Shown here: positions 30,997-39,013 of the stretch, piece after piece
How the letters are laid out: each line of letters opens with the position of its first letter
Position numbering within the stretch: the stretch's first letter is position 1
Made by a program: the position numbers and the translations under genes
The notes under the pieces: model-generated
Seen by the model: the letters and a program-made list of their open reading frames with translations, nothing else
What the model was told of the DNA's origin: nothing
The model's database searches: none
NCBI GenBank assembly: GCA_017624235.1
Contig: JAGANL010000046.1
Coordinates: 1-43,506, forward strand
Direction of reading: 5' to 3'
DNA: 43,506 nt
Source of the DNA: Lachnospiraceae bacterium
GTDB lineage: Bacteria > Bacillota > Clostridia > Lachnospirales > Lachnospiraceae

Positions 30997-32346
30997 CTAC
31001 AGCTTCAGGATTGCACGTGCAATCTGAAAATAAATCATCAAAGAAAGCGCATCTACAATCGTCGTAATGAACGGACTTGCCATGACCGCCGGATCGAATC
31101 CCACCTTTTTGGCGCATAACGGCAGTACACAGCCAACCATCTTGGCAATCATAACAGCCGCTACCAGCGTCAGACAAACGACACCTGCCACATACAGCCC
31201 CACCCGGTCATACAGCATCAGCTTCGCAAAATTGGCAGCCGCCAGTGTCAGACCACACAGGACAGCTACCCGTACTTCCTTCCAGATAATCCGGAACATA
31301 TCCCGAAACTCAATCTCATTCAGGGACAATCCACGAATGATCGTTACGCTTGCCTGCCCTCCTGCATTACCTCCGGTATCCATCAGCATCGGAATAAAGG
31401 CAGTCAAAACCACACAGGTACTCAGCGCATCCTCAAAAGAGGTAATGATTTTCCCTGTAAAGGTAGCTGATATCATCAAAAATAGGAGCCACGGAATCCT
31501 TTTCTTGTAGGTTTCAAAAATACCGGTTTTCATATAGGGCTTATCCGACGGCACGATAGCTGCCATCTTCTCGATATCCTCCGTCGTCTCTTCCTGCAGG
31601 ATATCCATAATATCGTCGACCGTAATGATACCTACCAGACGGTTTTCATTATCTACGACCGGCATGGCTGTAAAATCGTATTTCTGGAACATGGCTGCAA
31701 CCTCTTCCTGGTCCATCAGGGTATTGATTGCAATGACATTCTCATGCATGATGTCTCCGATGATTTCATCCGGCTGGCTAAGCAGCAGATAACGGAGCGC
31801 CACCGTTCCAAGCAGAGTCCGTTTACTGTCCAGAACATAACAGATATTAATGGTTTCACTGTCCACACCAATCCGACGGATACGGCTGATTGCTTCCTCT
31901 ACCGTCAGGTTTTCCTTCAGGTCGACATATTCCACTGTCATAATGCTTCCGGCAGAGTCCTCGGGATATCGCAGCAGATGATTGATATCCTTTCTCGTAT
32001 CCGCCTTGGCATTTGCCAGAATCTTCTTTACCACATTAGCGGGCATCTCCTCCAAAAGGTCTGTGGCATCATCGGCCATCAGATTGTCTACGATGCCTGC
32101 CGCTTCTTTTTCCGACAGGGATGTGATAATCAACTGCTGATTGTCCACATCCAGATAAGAAAATACATCCGCTGCTATCGATTTCGGAAGAATACGGAAT
32201 ACCTTGAGCATCTCCTCCTCTTCCAGTTCTTCCAGAACAGCCGCTACATCGGCCTCGTTCATCTCTGCCATCTTCTGACGCAGGCGGGTGTAGAGCTTAT
32301 TTGCTAACAGCTCCCTGATTTCCACCATGTTTGCAATTTCTTCCAT
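30997..32346 (-). CDS. mgtE: Magnesium transporter/channel MgtE
   Basis: A 449-residue Mg2+ channel. The cytoplasmic superhelical N domain (1-130) has repeated LEELEEEEMLKVFRILP-type helices. A CBS pair follows (about 130-255, MTVEYVDLKENLTVEEA; YDFTAMPVVDNENRLVGIIT). Five transmembrane helices come next, with PMLMDTGGNAGGQAS containing the pore residues. The CBS domains close the pore at high Mg2+. The start at 32346 is preferred because AGGAGG is eight bases upstream; the ATG at 32352 is too close. No M-box riboswitch precedes it; a short leader frame overlaps the start. Confidence 0.94.
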   Translation of the reverse strand: MEEIANMVEIRELLANKLYTRLRQKMAEMNEADVAAVLEELEEEEMLKVFRILPKSIAADVFSYLDVDNQQLIITSLSEKEAAGIVDNLMADDATDLLEEMPANVVKKILANAKADTRKDINHLLRYPEDSAGSIMTVEYVDLKENLTVEEAISRIRRIGVDSETINICYVLDSKRTLLGTVALRYLLLSQPDEIIGDIMHENVIAINTLMDQEEVAAMFQKYDFTAMPVVDNENRLVGIITVDDIMDILQEETTEDIEKMAAIVPSDKPYMKTGIFETYKKRIPWLLFLMISATFTGKIITSFEDALSTCVVLTAFIPMLMDTGGNAGGQASVTIIRGLSLNEIEFRDMFRIIWKEVRVAVLCGLTLAAANFAKLMLYDRVGLYVAGVVCLTLVAAVMIAKMVGCVLPLCAKKVGFDPAVMASPFITTIVDALSLMIYFQIARAILKL

Positions 32347-32413
32347 TGTCATTTCCTCCTGATTCAGTTTTTATGCACCCATCGGGCCAGGGAACGTCTA
32401 AATTGTTCTTCAT
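32297..32413 (-). CDS. Possible 38-codon leader peptide overlapping mgtE
   Basis: An ATG at 32413 after GGAAGGTGG opens a frame beginning MKNNLDVPWPDGCIKTESGG that ends at 32297, inside mgtE. The mgtE ribosome site lies within it, so its translation would cover and uncover the mgtE start. The VPWPDG stretch has two prolines and an acidic residue, the kind of sequence that slows ribosomes when Mg2+ is low. Whether it is translated is unknown. Confidence 0.35.
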   Translation of the reverse strand: MKNNLDVPWPDGCIKTESGGNDNGRNCKHGGNQGAVSK

Positions 32414-32510
32414 AAAAACCACCACCTTCCGAAAACTTCTATCATAGAAAAAATGCTTAAAACACTATCATTAGGATAACACCATTCGCCCAAAAAGAAA
32501 AATAAAATTT

Positions 32511-33149
32511 TTATGATTCTTTGTAAAGTTTTTCCACTTCCTGAAAAACGGCCTTGCCTGCCGTAGCCTCCGTCAGCTCCTTTACCACTGCTTCATATAC
32601 TTCCTGTTCGATAAATACTGTAAGCTCCACATTCTCTGTGTACAGACTCTCTTCCACAGCGATACCCCGGTTTCCCAGAATATACTGTATCTTTCCAAGC
32701 CCGTTATAGTCCGTTCCAATCTTAAGCCGGACACCAAACCGCATCGTGACGACCTCACTGGCCTCCAATCCGGCTTTCACGGCTTGCGTATAGGCCCTTA
32801 CCAGCCCTCCGGTTCCAAGCAGAGTACCTCCAAAATAACGGGTCACCACGACCGCTGCATTACATACCCCTTCTCCAAGCAACACCTCCAGCATCGGACG
32901 CCCCGCCGTCCCGGAAGGTTCTCCATCATCACTGCATCTGGTCAGCTCTGCCTTCTGCCCGATTACAAAAGCCGAACAGTTATGCCTCGCATCCCAATAT
33001 TTCTTCTTCATCTCATCAATAAACGCAACCGCTTCCTCTTCCAAATCCACCCTGCGAAGCGTCGCAATAAAACGTGATTTCTTCTCCTCAATCTCCCCCT
33101 GCCCTCCCGTCTTCAACACACGGTAGGGAGCCTTATTCTCCTGTTCCAT
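32511..33149 (-). CDS. YigZ/IMPACT-family protein (UPF0029)
   Basis: A 212-residue cytoplasmic protein. The N-terminal IMPACT domain has EEKKSRFIATL, ARHNCSAFVIG, CSDDGEPSGTAGRPML and TRYFGGTLLGTGGLVRAY, all diagnostic. The C-terminal DUF1949-like domain completes the standard two-domain YigZ form. Members bind nucleic acids or ribosomes; the exact reaction is not established. The start at 33149 is chosen from three nearby in-frame starts because GGGAG lies about eight bases before it. It runs away from the structured element at 33224. Confidence 0.9.
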   Translation of the reverse strand: MEQENKAPYRVLKTGGQGEIEEKKSRFIATLRRVDLEEEAVAFIDEMKKKYWDARHNCSAFVIGQKAELTRCSDDGEPSGTAGRPMLEVLLGEGVCNAAVVVTRYFGGTLLGTGGLVRAYTQAVKAGLEASEVVTMRFGVRLKIGTDYNGLGKIQYILGNRGIAVEESLYTENVELTVFIEQEVYEAVVKELTEATAGKAVFQEVEKLYKES

Positions 33150-33208
33150 CCTCATTTCTCCCAATATATTACCTATTATTACTTACACTATTTACTAGCC
33201 AATATCGC

Positions 33209-33214
33209 TATAAT
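33209..33214 (+). promoter_or_regulatory. Candidate -10 box ahead of the 264-bp palindromic element
   Basis: A perfect TATAAT ends seven bases before position 33221, so transcription would begin three bases before the left arm of the palindrome. No convincing -35 lies 16-18 bases upstream. Confidence 0.4.
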
Positions 33215-33223
33215 TCAGCCGAA

Positions 33224-33487
33224 GCCAGTCTCAGCCCCTCCCGGTGCAGCAGGTCTTAGAAAATTTCAGAGCTTACAGTCGGACTGTGCGTTTTCTTAAT
33301 GGAGCCACCAAAGCCCCAGGGAAAAATCGGCAGGGATGCCGATTTTAGTCTTCCCTGTGCAAGGATGCACATGGAAGACGCCCCGGACATCCAGCACAGA
33401 CTTCCCCGCTCCATTTAGAAAACTCCAGTCCGGCTGTCGCTCCGAAATTTTCTAAGATCTGCTGTACCGGGAGGGGCTGAGACTGGC
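33224..33487 (+). ncRNA. 264-bp palindromic element, candidate structured RNA or MITE-like repeat
   Basis: The 44-base left arm (33224-33267) and right arm (33444-33487) are inverted repeats differing at two positions. Both differences give G-U pairs if the plus strand is transcribed, but A-C mismatches on the minus strand. Inside, a second long stem continues (ACAGTCGGACTG with CAGTCCGGCTGT, again one G-U; GTTTTCT/AGAAAAC; AATGGAG/CTCCATT). The apex has two hairpins: AATCGGC-agggat-GCCGATT, and GTCTTCC..GTGCA-agga-TGCAC..GGAAGAC. No open frame or transposase is present. It fills most of the 511-base gap between yigZ and the penicillin-binding protein gene. I cannot tell from one copy whether it is a stable RNA or a dispersed non-autonomous repeat. 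Confidence 0.7.
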
Positions 33488-33595
33488 ATGAAATATGCCC
33501 AATACATTGTAGCATAACCCAGAATAAAAGTGTATTGAATTGTGAACAATATCTTAAGATAGAATAAATTTCTTTATTTCATCCTTTTTTTTTGT

Positions 33596-33601
33596 TATAC
33601 T
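33596..33601 (+). promoter_or_regulatory. -10 box of the penicillin-binding protein gene
   Basis: TATACT, preceded by a T9 tract and a poor -35. The leader to the ATG at 33661 is about 53 bases. A small dyad, ATTGT-GA-ACAAT, lies about 45 bases upstream. Confidence 0.5.
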
Positions 33602-33660
33602 GTAAAGAGTTATGTAACCGCCAAAGAGGCTTCAGACTTTTGAAAGGAGCATTCCATTAG

Positions 33661-36393
33661 ATGAATTATAGCAAAAAGGGAGTCCGTGCGAAACAGACTG
33701 CACTGGGTTCCAAATCCAAAAAGTGGGGACGAAAAGCCGCCTTATCCATCATGAAGCTTTGTCTTCTCCTGCTTCTGGGTGTCGGCATTATCGGCATCAG
33801 CGCCGGAATCGGTGTCTTTAAGGGCATCATCAGCACCGCCCCGGATATTTCCAATATCGACGTTTCTCCTTCCGGTTTTTCCTCCTTTGTCTATGACAGT
33901 GAAGGACACCAGATTGAGAAACTGGTAGCCGCAGATTCCAACCGTATCCCGGTCAGCATGGAGCAGATTCCTGAGGATCTTGCACATGCCTTCGTTGCAA
34001 TCGAGGACGAACGCTTTTATGAACACAACGGCATCGACATCAAAGGTATCATGCGTGCCGGAGTACAGGCCATCAAAAACCGCGGTCTGGGACAGGGTGC
34101 CTCTACCATTACCCAGCAGCTCTTAAAAAACAATGTCTTCGACAATTGGACCAATGAGAGCACCATGGAAAAAATTAAACGTAAAATTCAGGAGCAGTAT
34201 CTGGCCATCGCGCTGGAAAAGCAGTTTACCGAAACGCTGGGACGGGATGCCGCTAAGGATAAGATTCTGGAAAATTATATGAATACCATCAACCTGGGAC
34301 AGAATACCCTGGGAGTTCAGGCCGCTTCCCTGCGTTATTTTAATAAGCCGGTCTATCAGCTCAATCTGTCGGAATGTGCCTGCATCGCTGCCATTACCCA
34401 GAATCCTTCCAAATGGAATCCGATTTCTCATCCGGACCGCAACAAGGAACGCCGCGACATCGTACTGGGAAACATGCTGGAGCAGGGCTACATTTCCCAA
34501 GCCGAATACGACGAGGCCATCGCAGACGATATTTATGCACGCATCCAGACTGTCAATGAAGAGACGAAAGACTCCTCCGTTTATACATACTTTGTGGATG
34601 AGTTAACCGAACAGGTATTGAACGATCTCGTAGAAAAGGGCGGTTACAATGAAACACAGGCCTATAACCTGCTTTATACCGGTGGTGTAAGCATTTTCAC
34701 CACACAAGACCCGGATATCCAGAAAATCTGTGACGATGCTTTCTCCAACCCAGATAACTTTCCGGCAGATACCAAATGGTATCTCCAATACGAGCTTACC
34801 ATTGAAAAGGCAAACGGTGATCTGGAAAATTTCAGCAACGAAATGTTCAAATCCTATTTTCTGCAGCAGAAAAGCAGCTTTAATTCCATCTTTTCCAGTC
34901 AGGAGGATGCGACTGCTGCCATAGAAGAATATAAAGCTTCTGTATTAGGCGAGGGAGACGAGGTTTATGCCGAAAGCATCAATATGAGTCCACAGCCTCA
35001 GGTTTCCATCACAGTCATGGATCAGAGTACCGGCTATGTAGTCGCTTTAGTCGGCGGACGTGGAGCCAAGGAAGCCAGCCGTACCCTAAACCGTGCTACC
35101 AATACGGTGCGTCAGCCGGGTTCCACCTTCAAGATCGTATCCACCTACGCTCCCGCTTTGGACAGCGCCGGAATGACTCTTGCTACCGTACAGAACGATG
35201 CACCTTATAATTACGCAAACGGCCGTCCGGTACAGAACTGGTACAGCAGCGGTTATAAGGGACTCTGTTCCCTTCGTTACGGTATTGAACAGTCCTTAAA
35301 CATCGTAACCGTCAAAACTCTGACTCAGATCACACCACAGCTTGGCTTTGATTATCTGCAGCACTTTGGTTTTACTACTCTGGTCGAACGGGAAGAACGA
35401 AATGGACAAATTGTTTCAGATATCGGCCAGCCATTAGCGCTTGGCGGTATTACCGACGGTGTCACCAATCTGGAACTGAATGCAGCCTATGCAGCGATTG
35501 CCAACCACGGCACCTATATCAAACCGACCCTTTATACCAAGGTAGTTGACCACGACGGCAATGTCATTCTCGATAATACACAGCCGGAATCCCATCAGGT
35601 TATCAAGGAAACTACCGCTTTCCTGCTGACCGATGCCATGGTGGACGTTGTCACCAAGGGAACCGGCGCAAGGGTAAATTTCGGCAACATGGCCATTGCA
35701 GGAAAAACCGGTACCACAACCAAAGACAAGGATGCCTGGTTTGCAGGCTTTACACCCTACTACACGGCAACCACGTGGGCAGGCTATGACAACAACGTCA
35801 GCTTAAGCGGCGATGAAAAAAATCTGGCCAAGAATTTATGGCGTGCTGTCATGTCACAGATCCATGCGGATCTTCCAAATGAATCCTTTACCCGTCCGGC
35901 AGGTATTGTGACCGCAACGATCTGTTCCAAATCCGGCAAGCTTCCGATTGCGGGACTGTGTGATACACAGGGCTGCCTGAGAACGGAATATTTCGCAGAA
36001 GGCACAGTGCCGACAGAAACCTGTGATGTACACTATTCCGGTGTCATCTGTCAGTACAGCATGCTGCCGGCATGTGAGGAATGCCCGTTCAAGGTACCGG
36101 GAACCATTGAAATGATACCGCCGGAGCCATCCGTCGTACAAAGCGGTGCCGATTCACAGCAATCTGTTATCAACTCCGCAACAGACCCGCTGATGACCGG
36201 AGAAACGACTACCTCCAACGTGACCATGTGTCCGCACAACGCCGAGTTTTTCCAACAGCCGAATGCTTCCGCTATCGTGGAACAACAGCGATTGGAGATC
36301 CTTCAGAGCGCCGGACTGCTTGGCGCTGACGGCCAGCCCGTCACCCAGACGCAAGCCCAAACACCCACTACCGGGGAAACAGTGCAAAACTAG
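33661..36393 (+). CDS. Class A penicillin-binding protein (transglycosylase/transpeptidase)
   Basis: A 910-residue cell-wall synthase. A basic cytoplasmic start is followed by one transmembrane helix (about 28-50). The GT51 glycosyltransferase domain has the catalytic Glu in AIEDERFYEHNGI (about 113-125) and GQGASTITQQLLKN (about 144). The transpeptidase domain has the active Ser in PGSTFK (about residue 487), the EQSLN motif, and KTGTTT (about 681-686). The last 150 residues are unusual: eight or more cysteines (ICSKSGKLPIAGLCDTQGCL, CQYSMLPACEECPFKVPG) and a Gln/Thr-rich tail. An insertion of about 80 residues precedes the transpeptidase core. AAAGGAG precedes the ATG. Domain assignment is secure. 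Confidence 0.95.
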   Translation: MNYSKKGVRAKQTALGSKSKKWGRKAALSIMKLCLLLLLGVGIIGISAGIGVFKGIISTAPDISNIDVSPSGFSSFVYDSEGHQIEKLVAADSNRIPVSMEQIPEDLAHAFVAIEDERFYEHNGIDIKGIMRAGVQAIKNRGLGQGASTITQQLLKNNVFDNWTNESTMEKIKRKIQEQYLAIALEKQFTETLGRDAAKDKILENYMNTINLGQNTLGVQAASLRYFNKPVYQLNLSECACIAAITQNPSKWNPISHPDRNKERRDIVLGNMLEQGYISQAEYDEAIADDIYARIQTVNEETKDSSVYTYFVDELTEQVLNDLVEKGGYNETQAYNLLYTGGVSIFTTQDPDIQKICDDAFSNPDNFPADTKWYLQYELTIEKANGDLENFSNEMFKSYFLQQKSSFNSIFSSQEDATAAIEEYKASVLGEGDEVYAESINMSPQPQVSITVMDQSTGYVVALVGGRGAKEASRTLNRATNTVRQPGSTFKIVSTYAPALDSAGMTLATVQNDAPYNYANGRPVQNWYSSGYKGLCSLRYGIEQSLNIVTVKTLTQITPQLGFDYLQHFGFTTLVEREERNGQIVSDIGQPLALGGITDGVTNLELNAAYAAIANHGTYIKPTLYTKVVDHDGNVILDNTQPESHQVIKETTAFLLTDAMVDVVTKGTGARVNFGNMAIAGKTGTTTKDKDAWFAGFTPYYTATTWAGYDNNVSLSGDEKNLAKNLWRAVMSQIHADLPNESFTRPAGIVTATICSKSGKLPIAGLCDTQGCLRTEYFAEGTVPTETCDVHYSGVICQYSMLPACEECPFKVPGTIEMIPPEPSVVQSGADSQQSVINSATDPLMTGETTTSNVTMCPHNAEFFQQPNASAIVEQQRLEILQSAGLLGADGQPVTQTQAQTPTTGETVQN

Positions 36394-36400
36394 GACACAA

Positions 36401-36451
36401 AAGAGGAGCATCCTGAAACGGTTAAAATACCGAATCCGGATGCTCCTTTTT
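36401..36451. terminator. Bidirectional terminator between the PBP gene and the ABC operon
   Basis: AGGAGCATCC (36404-36413) pairs with GGATGCTCCT (36438-36447) with T-residues after it on both strands; an inner CGGT/ACCG stem lies in the loop. Confidence 0.9.
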
Positions 36452-36508
36452 ACTGTTGCAGGCTTTTTTCGTCCTGTCTATTCTCTTCTATTACAAAGTT
36501 ATTGTGTG

Positions 36509-37171
36509 CTATTCTGACAGTTGCCCGTCTATGATATGTACGACCCTTTTGGCTGCCTTGGCCACATTTAAGTCATGCGTAATCATAACAATCGTATTTC
36601 CCATCTCATTCAGCTCTGCAAACAGCTTTAAAACCTCCTTTCCACTGACGGTATCCAGGGCTCCTGTCGGTTCATCTGCCAGGAGAATCGCCGGCTTACA
36701 GGCGAGCGCCCGTGCAATGGACACTCTCTGCTTCTGTCCACCCGACAGCTCCGATGGCTTATGTGCCAGTCTGTGGTCGATTCCCAGAAGCCGTATCGTC
36801 TCCATACATGCTTCCTCCGCTTCCCTTCGTATCATCCCGCGTATCAACAACGGCATAATAATATTCTGAAGCACATTATAGGTAGGAATCAACTGATAAT
36901 TCTGAAAAATGAATCCGATTTTTTCATTACGCACCTGTGTCAGATCCTCTTCCGGCATATCATGGATAGCCAGCCCATCCAGATAATATGCTCCGCTGTC
37001 TGCCAGATCCATGCAGCCGATCACATTCATCAGAGTGGTCTTTCCTGAACCTGAGGGTCCAAGAATCGCTACATATTCTCCCTTCGCTACCTGAAAGTCG
37101 ATATGCTTTAATACCGGAACCCGTTCCTCTCCTACCAGATAGCCTTTGTTTATATCTGTCATTTTAATCAT
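36509..37171 (-). CDS. ABC transporter ATPase, MacB/LolD type
   Basis: A 220-residue ATPase. Walker A is GPSGSGKT (38-45), the Q-loop FIFQNYQLIPTY, the ABC signature LSGGQKQRVSIARAL, Walker B ILLADEPTGALD, and the switch histidine in MITHDLN. The LADEPTGALD and MNVIGCMD wording is typical of the MacB/LolD branch that powers extrusion from the outer face of the membrane. It is the last gene of the exporter operon, 18 bases after the 140-residue gene. Confidence 0.95.
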   Translation of the reverse strand: MIKMTDINKGYLVGEERVPVLKHIDFQVAKGEYVAILGPSGSGKTTLMNVIGCMDLADSGAYYLDGLAIHDMPEEDLTQVRNEKIGFIFQNYQLIPTYNVLQNIIMPLLIRGMIRREAEEACMETIRLLGIDHRLAHKPSELSGGQKQRVSIARALACKPAILLADEPTGALDTVSGKEVLKLFAELNEMGNTIVMITHDLNVAKAAKRVVHIIDGQLSE

Positions 37172-37189
37172 ACTGCTGTCCCTTCCTGC

Positions 37190-37612
37190 CTACTCTACAA
37201 TCTGGATTTTCAGAATACATCCATCTGCCCCATCCTTTTCCACAAGCATCTCAACCATATCTCCAGAGGCCAGCCGGGAAAAGGTCGTCACCGCCCCCAG
37301 CTTGGTTTCCACCTCTGTCCCGACCGGTATCTGATATTCTCTTTCTTCTCCGGTCATAGTATAGGAAGCTCTGTCCTGTGCCGTTTCATACTCTGCCATG
37401 GCAAGCTTCATTTCATTTCCAACGATATCCGTAATCTCACCGTATAAAATTTCCTGATTCTCACCGGCCGTCATCACCTGCTCTTCCTCCGCCTGCGCCG
37501 TCTGCTTTTCCCGGTAAAAATAACCGGTTGCACCTGCCGCCGCACAAAGCATCATCAGAAAAATCCACAGTCCCGTTTTCTTTCTTTTCTTTTTTCTCTG
37601 CTTCTCAGCCAT
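37190..37612 (-). CDS. Small membrane-anchored protein of the exporter operon
   Basis: A 140-residue protein: a very basic N-terminus (KQRKKKRKKTG), one transmembrane helix (about 14-31), a Glu/Gln-rich linker, and an extracytoplasmic beta-rich domain with GEITDIVGNEMKLAMAEYE and QIPVGTEVETKLGAVTTFSR. I do not recognise a named family. Such a domain could be a partner of the adaptors encoded upstream. It lies 15 bases after the permease gene and 18 before the ATPase gene, so it is surely co-transcribed. Confidence 0.7.
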   Translation of the reverse strand: MAEKQRKKKRKKTGLWIFLMMLCAAAGATGYFYREKQTAQAEEEQVMTAGENQEILYGEITDIVGNEMKLAMAEYETAQDRASYTMTGEEREYQIPVGTEVETKLGAVTTFSRLASGDMVEMLVEKDGADGCILKIQIVE

Positions 37613-37627
37613 CCCATATGCTCCCTT

Positions 37628-39013
37628 CTATTCCTGATTGAGTGCAACGACCGGAATCAGCGTAGATGCCTTATAGGCCGGATAAAATCCGAAAACTGTT
37701 CCTGTAATCACGCCAAAGGTCAGTGATAAGACTGCTCCTAACACCGACAGCTCCACCCGAACGGAAAATTGCTCAATCAACGGGGTAATGCCAAGGGCTA
37801 CCAGCACTCCCAGCACAGCTCCCACCAGACTGATACAGCTTGCCTCCAGCACAAATTCCAACAGGATATCCTTTCTGCTGCAGCCGATTGCCTTCAAAAT
37901 ACCGATTTCATTCGTCCTTTCCTTAACCGATACGAACAATACATTCATAATCCCGATTCCTCCTACCACAAAGACGATCGCCGCCATGGCAAACAACAGC
38001 ATGGTCAGGGTTTCATTGGATTTTTCGGCCGCCTCCATTTTACTGCCCGCATCGGAAATCGTAAACTCCGTATTGGGATAGGAATCTGCCAACACCGTTT
38101 CGATATTGGTCTTAATCATTTCTACCTGCCCTACATCCTCCGCAATCACCGTAATCGTCGGGCTGACATTGGTTCCGGTCAGATATTTGATACCGGTCTC
38201 ATATGGGATGAAAACCGCATCATCCGGACTGATACCGGAAGCGATACTTCCCATTTCCTCCAATACGCCATTTACAAGGTAGGGCCTGCCGTCAATATAG
38301 ATCGTTCCGTCATAGGCATCATACACACTTCCGAAAATCTCCTTTGCCACACTATAGCCCAGTACACAGACCTTTTCCTTTCCTTCCTCATTGGCCTCTG
38401 TCAAAAACTCTCCCAACACCATATCCAGATTGCTGATCTGCGCATAATTGCTCTTTACCCCGGCAATCGTATAGCTGGTGCTACTCTCCAGCTCTCCGCC
38501 CTCCACATCGGATTTCGTGGAAAAGGAGATGGTCACATCCGAAAGTCCGGGAACAAAGACTTCCAAATCCTCCATATCCTCCTGCGTCAGACTGACCGCC
38601 TCCTGGTTGATTCTGCTATCGGCACCTCCACCCGGAAAAAATCCCGGCATTTCACCACCTGACATGCCGCCCGGCATTCCGCCTCCCGGAAAACCACCGG
38701 ATGGTCTGTTTGCACGGGAAGAGCCACCTGCCATTCCTCCCCCTCCAGGGAAACCTCCGGGACCCTGCATGCCGCTGCCCGAACTGCTCCCCTGTCTGCC
38801 AAACGCATTGGAAGCATCATACGTCACATCCACCGCTCCTGCATTCAGGTTCTTAAACTGTTCCGCAACCTCCATCTGGCCCCCCTGTCCAATGGCAATG
38901 ACCAGCATAATCGTAGCAGAGCCGACAACAATGCCAAAGGATGTCAGGATGACCTTGGATTTATTTTGTACCAGATTCGTCCATACCAGACGAAGCAATT
39001 CTGTCAGTCTCAT
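37628..39013 (-). CDS. MacB-like ABC exporter permease with Gly/Pro/Met-rich insertion
   Basis: A 461-residue permease. One helix (about 22-42) is followed by an extracytoplasmic MacB periplasmic-core-type domain and then the FtsX three-helix domain (about 335-460; IGIMNVLFVSVKERTNEIGI and KAIGCSRKDILLEF are diagnostic). Residues 71-131 are an insertion almost entirely of Gly, Pro, Met, Ser and Phe (GGFPGGGMPGGMSGGEMPG), absent from ordinary MacB proteins. Its ATG overlaps the adaptor stop as ATGA. Substrate unknown; MacB-like systems export peptides, antibiotics or lipids. Confidence 0.9.
   Translation of the reverse strand: MRLTELLRLVWTNLVQNKSKVILTSFGIVVGSATIMLVIAIGQGGQMEVAEQFKNLNAGAVDVTYDASNAFGRQGSSSGSGMQGPGGFPGGGGMAGGSSRANRPSGGFPGGGMPGGMSGGEMPGFFPGGGADSRINQEAVSLTQEDMEDLEVFVPGLSDVTISFSTKSDVEGGELESSTSYTIAGVKSNYAQISNLDMVLGEFLTEANEEGKEKVCVLGYSVAKEIFGSVYDAYDGTIYIDGRPYLVNGVLEEMGSIASGISPDDAVFIPYETGIKYLTGTNVSPTITVIAEDVGQVEMIKTNIETVLADSYPNTEFTISDAGSKMEAAEKSNETLTMLLFAMAAIVFVVGGIGIMNVLFVSVKERTNEIGILKAIGCSRKDILLEFVLEASCISLVGAVLGVLVALGITPLIEQFSVRVELSVLGAVLSLTFGVITGTVFGFYPAYKASTLIPVVALNQE

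Noticed and set aside
32347-32510. An M-box magnesium riboswitch ahead of mgtE
   Set aside because: The leader is too short and lacks the M-box core; only a possible leader peptide is seen.
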